Assembly: GCA_031260775.1 (NCBI GenBank)
Contig: JAISKW010000093.1
Location: 1 to 10,845, forward strand
Origin: Christensenellaceae bacterium
Lineage (GTDB): Bacteria; Bacillota; Clostridia; Christensenellales; DTU072
Length of the DNA: 10,845 nucleotides
Direction of reading: 5' to 3'
Shown here: positions 6,307 to 10,845 of the stretch, one piece after another
Numbering within the stretch: position 1 is the stretch's first letter
Layout of the letters: every line of letters begins with the position of its first letter
The notes under the pieces: model-generated
Databases searched by the model: none
The model's input: the letters and a program-made list of their open reading frames with translations, nothing else
What the model was told of the DNA's origin: nothing
Made by a program: the position numbers and the translations under genes

Positions 6307-8040
6307 TTATTTAATCGCGCCGAATTTACACATCTGCTTGCAAACTCCGCACCCGACGCAGAGGGTAGAATTGATTTTAACGGTCGTTCCTAAATTTTCG
6401 ATTGCGGGGCAGCCGATTTTAAGGCACGCTTTGCAACCTTTGCAGCCCTGAACCTTGCACGGTATGGGGTTTTTGAACATCCCGGGCAATAGCGCGCACG
6501 GACGCCTGGCAAGTATTACGCTAACGCCTTTGCGGGCGGTTTCCTCTTTTACTATTCTTTCAACCTCCGCAATGTCGTAGGCGTCTACGGTTTGCACCGA
6601 GTTCGCTCCGCAAGCCTTTACTAATTCAACCAAGTCAAGTCGGTAGGTTTGCTCGCCTTTTATGGTTTTGCCGGTTGCGGGGTTTTCCTGATGCCCCGTC
6701 ATTCCGGTAATGGAATTATCCAAAATGATTATGGTTGAATCGCACTTATTGTAAACGCTGCTGATAAGCGAGTTTACTCCGCTATGGATAAAGGTGCTGT
6801 CACCGATGACCGCAACGGTGCTTTCGGGTTGCTTAAGTGACAAATTAAAGCCGTGCGACATTCCTATCGATGCTCCCATACATACGCAGCAATCTATTGA
6901 CGAAAGGGGAGCATTTGAACCGAGGGTGTAGCAACCGATGTCGCCCGTCACCTTAAGTTTGAGCCTGCTTAACACATAAAATACGCTCCTGTGCGGACAC
7001 CCCGGGCACATTACGGGCGGGCGCGGCGGAACTTTTTCTTCGTTGTAAGTAACGGAATAATCCGCGCTTAAAATGCCGCCGTAGCCGTTGTCGCGAAGCT
7101 TTTGTGCGACAAGTTCCACGGATAATTCGCCTTGCAGTCCGGTAATTTCCTTGCCCTTGCAGGCGATGCCCGATAACTTAATTTGATTTTCTAAAAACGG
7201 CTCCAACTCCTCGATAACAAGCAATTCGTCCACGGTTTTGGCAAACTTCTTAATCGCGTCGGTACAAAGCGGATAAACGAACGCCGGTTTGAAAACGCTT
7301 GCCGTTGTCGCCTCGGCAACAAACTGATACACCGCGCCCGACGCGACTATTCCAACTTTTTTGCTCCGCGCCAATATTTTGTTTTGAGGGAAGCCGTTAA
7401 CTGCGGATTTTAACGCAATTTCACGCGCTTCAACCGCTTGATGGCGTTTCTTTGCGCCAAGAGGCATCATAACGTACTTCATGGCGTTTTTTTCGTAGGG
7501 TTTTTCGGGTTTTTCAACACGCTCCTCAAGGGTCACATAGCCGCGCGAATGCGCGACACGCGTAGTTAAACGTAAAAATACGGGGGTATCGTACTCCTCG
7601 GAAATATCGAAAGCGAGTTTTGTAAAGACCTTAGCCTCCGCGCTGTCGCCGGGCTCGAGCATAGGGATGTGCGCGGCGCGCGCATAAATGCGGCTGTCCT
7701 GCTCGTTTTGCGAGGAATGCATCGAGGGGTCGTCGGCAACGCAAACGACTAATCCCGCGTTAACCCCGGTGTAAGATACGGTAAATAACGGGTCGGCGGC
7801 AACGTTAACGCCCACGTGTTTCATACACGTCATCGCGCGGCTGCCGGCAATCGCCGCACCCACGGCAACCTCGGTCGCGACTTTTTCGTTGCTTGCCCAC
7901 TCGGTGTGAAACTCGTTGTACAAGCTACATTCTTCGGTAATTTCGGTAGACGGAGTACCCGGGTACGACGAAACGACTTTAACGCCCGCTTCATAAGCCC
8001 CCCTCGCTACCGCCTTATTTGTCAGCATTAACTCTTGCAT
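6307..8040 (-). CDS. iorA: Indolepyruvate:ferredoxin oxidoreductase, alpha subunit
   Basis: IorA with IorB oxidatively decarboxylates arylpyruvates (indolepyruvate, phenylpyruvate, hydroxyphenylpyruvate) to aryl-acetyl-CoA, reducing ferredoxin; the reverse reaction can supply aromatic amino-acid skeletons. The length is 577 residues. The N-terminal pyrimidine-binding domain carries SYPGTPSTEITE (25-36). CPGCPHR (345-351) and GDIGCYTLGS (367-375) precede the thiamine-diphosphate motif GDSTF (413-417), which pairs with Asn442. The C-terminus is a two-cluster ferredoxin: Cys533/536/539/544 and Cys561/564/567/571. AGAGAGG lies 11 nt before the ATG. No iorB lies beside it; the next gene encodes a surface protein. 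The family call is firm. Confidence 0.95.
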   Translation of the reverse strand: MQELMLTNKAVARGAYEAGVKVVSSYPGTPSTEITEECSLYNEFHTEWASNEKVATEVAVGAAIAGSRAMTCMKHVGVNVAADPLFTVSYTGVNAGLVVCVADDPSMHSSQNEQDSRIYARAAHIPMLEPGDSAEAKVFTKLAFDISEEYDTPVFLRLTTRVAHSRGYVTLEERVEKPEKPYEKNAMKYVMMPLGAKKRHQAVEAREIALKSAVNGFPQNKILARSKKVGIVASGAVYQFVAEATTASVFKPAFVYPLCTDAIKKFAKTVDELLVIEELEPFLENQIKLSGIACKGKEITGLQGELSVELVAQKLRDNGYGGILSADYSVTYNEEKVPPRPPVMCPGCPHRSVFYVLSRLKLKVTGDIGCYTLGSNAPLSSIDCCVCMGASIGMSHGFNLSLKQPESTVAVIGDSTFIHSGVNSLISSVYNKCDSTIIILDNSITGMTGHQENPATGKTIKGEQTYRLDLVELVKACGANSVQTVDAYDIAEVERIVKEETARKGVSVILARRPCALLPGMFKNPIPCKVQGCKGCKACLKIGCPAIENLGTTVKINSTLCVGCGVCKQMCKFGAIK

Positions 8041-8268
8041 AGAATAAAAAACCTCTCTTTCGGTTTAACCTTAATATTTTAACATTAAATCTATATCCGA
8101 TATAAGAAGCGAATAAGGCAACATTACGAATATTCAGTAGCCGCTCATTAAATCATCCTTACGGGGACTGCCGAATCGTCAAAATTTTTATCGTAGATTC
8201 CCGGCATAGAGCATCGATGAATAATATTCCAAAGTCCGCCGGTCGATAAGCGTTTTATCAAGCGTGAA
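8041..8268. promoter_or_regulatory. Gap between aroF and iorA with a 13-bp palindrome near the iorA start
   Basis: There is no gene or strong terminator in this 228-bp gap, so read-through from aroF into iorA is possible. TATATCCGATATA (8092-8104) is a perfect inverted repeat around one central base, 52 nt upstream of the iorA ATG, and could be an operator. A weak AT-rich hairpin GATAA/TTATC (8245-8259) lies just past the aroF stop without a T-run. I could not pick a convincing promoter. Confidence 0.3.
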
Positions 8269-9282
8269 TTAATTATAGGTTTTGCCTACGACATTAAGCA
8301 CGCCTTTAATTTTGGTAACGAGCGAGGCGAACTGCTCGGGGCGGATACTTTGCGCGCCGTCGCAGAGGGCGTGGGGCGGGTCGTTATGGACTTCGATAAT
8401 AAGTCCGTCCGCGCCGACGCCAGCCGTTGCAAGCGACAACGGCTCGACAAGCGAGGCGATTCCTGCCGCGTGTGAGGGGTCAATTATAACCGGCAAGTGG
8501 CTTCTTTCGTGCAATATCGGCACGGCGGATATGTCAAGCGTGTTTCTTGTGTACTTTTCAAAGGTGCGGATTCCCCTTTCGCACAAAATTACATTCGTGT
8601 TCCCCTCCGCCATAATATACTCCGCGCTCATCAAGAGTTCCTCGATTGTGTTCGAAAGTCCGCGCTTTAATAATATGGTATTGGGTACCTTTCCGAGCTG
8701 TTTAAGTAGCTCAAAGTTCTGCATATTGCGCGCGCCCACTTGGATAATATCCACATCGCGGAAAAGGTCTAAGTGCTTTTCGTCCATAATTTCGGTAACA
8801 ATCGGCAAGCCCGTAACCTCTTTTGCCTTAAGTAAAAGCGTTAAGCCCTCCTCGCGCATTCCTTGGAAAGCGTAGGGAGAGGTGCGCGGCTTGAATGCGC
8901 CGCCGCGGAGGAGCCCCGCCCCTGCCGCCTTAACCGCCTCGGCAACCTGTATAATTTGCTTTTCGCTTTCGACCGAGCAAGGTCCTGCGATAATCGAAAA
9001 ATGACCGCCGCCGAACTTATTGCCTTTGACGTCAATAACCGAATCGTCCGGGTGGAAGCGGCGGTTTGCTTTCTTATACGGTTCCTGAATTCGCTTTACG
9101 CTTTCGACGATATCGAGAGATTCAAGAAGCTCGATATCCACAAGCGTAGTATCGCCGACAAGCCCCAAAATGGTGGTGTTGTCACCGTGACTGATGTTGA
9201 CCTTTAAGCCCTTGCCCGAAATCCAACCGATTAGGTTGTCTAACTGCTTAACGTCGTGATTCTGTTTAATTACAAGTATCAT
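8269..9282 (-). CDS. aroF: 3-deoxy-D-arabino-heptulosonate 7-phosphate (DAHP) synthase, type I beta with N-terminal regulatory domain
   Basis: This enzyme condenses phosphoenolpyruvate and erythrose-4-phosphate, the committed step of aromatic amino-acid synthesis. It has 337 residues, nearly the 338 of the Thermotoga maritima enzyme. Residues 1-70 match the ferredoxin-like regulatory domain, and the barrel follows. Motifs are AGPCSVES (99-106), RGGAFKPRTSPYAFQG (126-141), GARNMQN (183-189), KRG (206-208), CERG (234-237), DPSHAAG (268-274) and EVHNDP (297-302). The metal ligands Cys102, His271, Glu297 and Asp308 line up with those of the T. maritima enzyme. That enzyme is inhibited by Phe and Tyr through the N-terminal domain, so the same feedback is inferred here. 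No strong Shine-Dalgarno precedes the ATG. The leader upstream carries a Phe/Tyr attenuator. The symbol follows common annotation. Confidence 0.95.
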   Translation of the reverse strand: MILVIKQNHDVKQLDNLIGWISGKGLKVNISHGDNTTILGLVGDTTLVDIELLESLDIVESVKRIQEPYKKANRRFHPDDSVIDVKGNKFGGGHFSIIAGPCSVESEKQIIQVAEAVKAAGAGLLRGGAFKPRTSPYAFQGMREEGLTLLLKAKEVTGLPIVTEIMDEKHLDLFRDVDIIQVGARNMQNFELLKQLGKVPNTILLKRGLSNTIEELLMSAEYIMAEGNTNVILCERGIRTFEKYTRNTLDISAVPILHERSHLPVIIDPSHAAGIASLVEPLSLATAGVGADGLIIEVHNDPPHALCDGAQSIRPEQFASLVTKIKGVLNVVGKTYN

Positions 9283-9300
9283 TTCTTATATGGTGCAAAT

Positions 9301-9331
9301 AAAAAAGACCGCATTGCTTAGTGCGGTCTTT
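9301..9331 (-). terminator. Attenuator terminator in the aroF leader
   Basis: Read on the minus strand, AAAGACCGCA (9331-9322) pairs perfectly with TGCGGTCTTT (9313-9304) around an 8-nt loop. The second arm merges into a TTTTTT tract (9306-9301). This is a textbook intrinsic terminator ending only 18 nt before the aroF ATG, so it must be read through for aroF expression. That position marks it as a regulated attenuator rather than the end of another gene. Confidence 0.85.
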
Positions 9332-9420
9332 AATATTCTTTCTTTCTTTCAAAAGAAGCTTAACCGCACTGCACTACAAAATATGGCTAAAATAAAAGCC
9401 GTAAAAGTAAAATGCGAAGC
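9320..9420 (-). promoter_or_regulatory. Antiterminator and protector segments of the aroF attenuator
   Basis: Minus-strand AGTGCGGTT (9370-9362) is complementary over 9 pairs (one G-U) to GACCGCACT (9328-9320). The latter contains most of the 5' arm of the terminator plus two loop bases, so this pairing and the terminator exclude each other. A third segment, GCTTCGCATT (9420-9411), can pair with AGTGCG and AAGC of 9370-9358 around a 3-nt bulge, sequestering the antiterminator. That segment overlaps the Phe/Tyr codons of the leader peptide. The arrangement corresponds to segments 1 to 4 of classical amino-acid operon attenuators. Confidence 0.7.
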
Positions 9421-9439
9421 TGTTGTTAATCTTTTTCAA
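9374..9439 (-). CDS. Phe/Tyr-rich leader peptide of aroF
   Basis: This is a 21-codon frame from a TTG at 9439 (MKKIN...) to the TAG at 9376-9374. Its core reads FAFYFYGFYF: five Phe and three Tyr codons within ten. The composition resembles the E. coli pheA leader peptide. The stop lies 4 nt before the antiterminator segment and 43 nt before the terminator arm. A ribosome stalling on Phe or Tyr codons would cover segment 1 (9420-9411), free the antiterminator and allow aroF transcription. A ribosome reaching the stop would cover segment 2 and let the terminator form. The weak point is initiation: there is no clear Shine-Dalgarno, and a GTG at 9457 is an in-frame alternative six codons earlier. 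Confidence 0.65.
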   Translation of the reverse strand: MKKINNSFAFYFYGFYFSHIL

Positions 9440-9512
9440 GTAAAGTAATGTTAACACAATATTTATATGCCGTAAAGCCCGTGTTTTGCTCACGAGCCGC
9501 TTTTGGGGGTAT

Positions 9513-9540
9513 TTGACGGAGTGTAAATGTATAATACAAT
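9513..9540 (+). promoter_or_regulatory. Candidate sigma-A promoter for the trpB2 T-box transcript
   Basis: TTGACG (9513-9518) and TACAAT (9535-9540) are separated by 16 nt. The predicted start near 9547 falls just before the first T-box helix. A TATAAT at 9530-9535 is too close to that -35 to be its partner. No equally clear promoter for the divergent aroF leader was found, although AT-rich candidates exist around 9459-9468 and 9531-9536. Confidence 0.6.
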
Positions 9541-9550
9541 GTAATCACTT

Positions 9551-9801
9551 AAACCGTTGAAGCGGAGTAGTAATATTAAATACCTTCTTGAGAGAGTTGC
9601 GGGTCGGTGCGACGCAACCAAGGCTTAATATGAATGGACTGCGGAGGGTGCGAACGAGCTTAGCTTTTGCTTTGGGTAGTGCGCAACGGGCGTTCCCGTT
9701 ACAGAACAAAATAAGGCGTAACTTTCGTTCTTTTACGCGAAATAGGGTGGTACCACGGTGCGCAAGCATTCGTCCCTTGTTATATAACAAGGGACTTTTT
9801 T
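9551..9801 (+). ncRNA. T-box riboswitch, tryptophan specifier (UGG)
   Basis: T-box leaders bind uncharged tRNA to prevent termination. The base helix is CGTT (9555-9558)/AACG (9653-9656). The helix below the specifier loop is GCGG (9562-9565)/CTGC (9639-9642), followed by the AGTA element. The helix above is TATTAA (9574-9579)/TTAATA (9625-9630). AGAGAG (9591-9596) and the distal loop GGGTCGGTGCGA (9601-9612) on GTTGCG/CGCAAC are canonical. The specifier loop reads TGAATGGA, with TGG at 9635-9637 one base before the lower helix, the same register as UAC in the B. subtilis tyrS leader as I recall it. Hairpins at 9685-9700 and 9716-9738 follow. The T-box AGGGTGGTACCACGG (9744-9758) forms the antiterminator with CGTCCCT (9771-9777), leaving TGGTACC as the bulge. 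The Trp specifier agrees with the downstream trpB2. Confidence 0.93.
9772..9801 (+). terminator. T-box-controlled intrinsic terminator
   Basis: GTCCCTTGTTA (9772-9782) pairs perfectly over 11 bp with TAACAAGGGAC (9785-9795), with TA between the arms, followed by TTTTTT (9796-9801). Its 5' arm includes CCCT (9774-9777), which pairs with AGGG (9744-9747) in the antiterminator, so the two structures exclude each other. Confidence 0.93.
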
Positions 9802-10029
9802 GTGTTAAAAAACTCCGAAAACTTAATAATCATTATAGAAACGCATTCACATTGCGCTAACCGCCGTAAGCGATGGCGTGTTTTGTAATTTACACAAAAT
9901 ACTACTGCGGCGGCAGTGATTCCGCCAAAAAAAATAAAAGTAAAAAATAAAAAAATAGGAGTGAAGCAAGTGTTGTCATACACCGAAAAGCGGCGTATGA
10001 CCGTCGAAGCGACACTCCGAGGAGCTAAA
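9802..10029 (+). promoter_or_regulatory. Structured leader between the T-box terminator and trpB2
   Basis: About 230 nt without a recognised gene. It holds CGCC/GGCG (9862-9878) and TTTTGT/ACAAAA (9881-9899) hairpins. ACTGC/GCAGT (9904-9917) and GGCGG/CCGCC (9909-9926) share bases and exclude each other; an A-rich single-stranded stretch follows (9927-9956). A long hairpin comes next: GGAGTG (9958-9963)/CACTCC (10013-10018) outside, GTCATAC (9975-9981)/GTATGAC (9995-10001) and CCG/CGG inside, with loop AAAAG. The trpB2 frame is open upstream to 9889, and a GTG at 9970 has AGGAG eight nt before it. This is either extra regulation or an alternative start. Confidence 0.4.
10019..10024 (+). promoter_or_regulatory. 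Ribosome binding site of trpB2
   Basis: GAGGAG lies 5 nt before the ATG at 10030. It is the basis, with the family N-terminus, for choosing this start over the in-frame GTG at 9970, ATG at 9997 and other upstream codons. The preceding CACTCC is part of the outer arm of the leader hairpin and is complementary to GGAG, so local folding could affect access. Confidence 0.75.
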
Positions 10030-10845
10030 ATGACAAAAAAAATACCTGTAAAAACATATTTATCAGAAAAGGAAATCCCTAAAAACTGGTACAATTTCCG
10101 CGCGGATATGAAGGAAAAGCACCCGCCTTTCCTCCACCCCGGCACTCATCAACCCTGCACGCCCGAGGATTTATATCCCGTTTTCTGCAAGGAATTAGTT
10201 GACCAAGAGCTTAATCAAACCGACACCTTAATCCCCATTCCGAAGGGCATTCAGGAGGCGTACAAGATGTTCCGCCCCTCCCCTCTTATCCGCGCTTATG
10301 CGCTTGAAAAAGAGTTGGGAACCCCTGCAAAAATCTACTACAAATTCGAAGGAAACAACACTTCGGGCTCCCACAAGCTGAACTCCGCGATGCCGCAAGC
10401 CTATTATGCTAAGAAAGAGGGATTAAAGCACTTGACCACCGAAACGGGCGCGGGACAATGGGGCACGGCACTTTCAATGGCTTGCGCATATTATGGCATC
10501 GACCTAAAGGTATATATGGTTAAAATCTCCGCGCAGCAAAAGCCATACCGCAAGGCGGTTATGGAGACCTACGGCGCAAAGGTTTTCGCCTCTCCCTCCG
10601 ATACCACAAACGTCGGACGCAGAATTTTGGCTGACAACCCGACGACCGGAGGCTCATTAGGTTGCGCTATCAGCGAGGCGATAGAGGTTTCAATGACCAC
10701 AAAAAAATGCCGTTACGTTCTCGGCTCGGTTCTTGACCACGTTCTTTTGCACCAATCCATCATCGGCGTTGAGGCGAAAGTTGCGCTTGACAAGTACGGC
10801 GAAACCCCCGATATCATCATCGGTTGCGCGGGCGGCGGCTCGAAC
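10030..10845 (+). CDS. trpB: Tryptophan synthase beta chain, TrpB2 type; C-terminus cut by window edge
   Basis: TrpB is a pyridoxal-phosphate enzyme that joins indole to serine to make tryptophan. This is the TrpB2 subtype, not the canonical alpha-partnered TrpB1. It has the long N-terminal region (IPKNWYNFRADM, FLHPGTHQPCTPEDLYPVF) and RPSPLIRA. The cofactor lysine sits in SGSHKLNSA (Lys116), where TrpB1 has GAHKINN. TTETGAGQWG (136-145) is the catalytic loop, and KPYRKAVMETYGA and GSVLDHVLLHQ are TrpB2 hallmarks. The phosphate-binding GCAGGGSN begins at 265 and the sequence ends at residue 272. The full family length is about 450, so some 180 residues lie outside. It is controlled by the Trp T-box upstream. 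TrpB2 proteins often act without TrpA, using free indole or possibly other indole sources. Confidence 0.95.
   Translation, partial: MTKKIPVKTYLSEKEIPKNWYNFRADMKEKHPPFLHPGTHQPCTPEDLYPVFCKELVDQELNQTDTLIPIPKGIQEAYKMFRPSPLIRAYALEKELGTPAKIYYKFEGNNTSGSHKLNSAMPQAYYAKKEGLKHLTTETGAGQWGTALSMACAYYGIDLKVYMVKISAQQKPYRKAVMETYGAKVFASPSDTTNVGRRILADNPTTGGSLGCAISEAIEVSMTTKKCRYVLGSVLDHVLLHQSIIGVEAKVALDKYGETPDIIIGCAGGGSN

Noticed and set aside
8180..8190. TTGACG on the minus strand between aroF and iorA as a -35 box
   Set aside because: No acceptable -10 lies 16-18 nt downstream.
8282..8875. 197-codon plus-strand frame
   Set aside because: It is entirely antisense to the well-supported DAHP synthase gene; a shadow of its codon bias.
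9530..9535. TATAAT as the -10 of the T-box promoter
   Set aside because: It is only 11 nt from the TTGACG; TACAAT at 9535 gives a normal 16-nt spacer.
9909..9934. GGCGG/CCGCC hairpin next to eight A as a terminator
   Set aside because: On the plus strand it is followed by A, not T; on the minus strand the T-run comes before the hairpin. It cannot be a normal intrinsic terminator on either strand.
9780..10145. 121-codon minus-strand frame antisense to the trpB2 start
   Set aside because: It runs through the T-box terminator, the trpB2 leader and the trpB2 N-terminus, resembles nothing known, and has no supporting start context.
1..10845. CRISPR array, transposon, integrase, phage genes or tRNA genes
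   Set aside because: No regularly spaced repeats, transposase or integrase motifs, or cloverleaf-like sequences were found on either strand by reading.

Overview
The window looks like chromosome of an anaerobic, endospore-forming Firmicute, probably of class Clostridia. The evidence is a SpoIIE gene, a T-box riboswitch, a ferredoxin-dependent indolepyruvate oxidoreductase, TTG/GTG start codons and tightly packed, overlapping genes. No mobile element, tRNA, rRNA or CRISPR array was seen. Nearly everything lies on the minus strand; only the right end (about 9513-10845) is transcribed rightward.

Region by region. 1-2588 (minus): spoIIE, cut by the left window edge, preceded by and overlapping an unrecognised 228-codon gene. 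Upstream of that gene is a candidate Spo0A-activated promoter: a near-consensus 0A box over the -35 and a 21-bp spacer. 2589-2858: a non-coding gap with a hairpin and a short element resembling widespread dispersed repeats. 2859-8040 (minus): a compact five-gene cluster in the order iorA, signal-peptide/C-terminal-anchor surface protein, DtxR/MntR-type repressor, trmD, divergent GDPD-like protein. Joints are 0-1 nt apart or overlapping, so it is probably one operon. trmD is outside its usual ribosomal-protein neighbourhood and iorA lacks an adjacent iorB. 8269-9282 (minus): a Thermotoga-type DAHP synthase, the first enzyme of the shikimate pathway. 10030-10845 (plus): the first 272 codons of a TrpB2-type tryptophan synthase beta chain, cut by the right edge.

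The most interesting stretch is the roughly 750-bp divergent region between aroF and trpB2 (9283-10029). On the minus strand, the aroF leader encodes a short peptide with a run of Phe and Tyr codons. It is followed by mutually exclusive antiterminator and terminator hairpins, which is a classical ribosome-mediated Phe/Tyr attenuator. On the plus strand, trpB2 is preceded by a complete T-box leader whose specifier reads TGG (Trp), followed by a structured leader of about 230 nt. Two mechanistically different aromatic-amino-acid sensors therefore sit back to back. One appears to tune entry into aromatic biosynthesis by charged Phe/Tyr tRNA, the other the last tryptophan step by uncharged tRNA-Trp. 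With iorA, which interconverts arylpyruvates and aryl-acetyl-CoAs, just beyond aroF, the right half looks like an aromatic amino-acid synthesis or salvage locus.

All assignments come from reading the sequence and from memory of family motifs; no database search or folding program was run.
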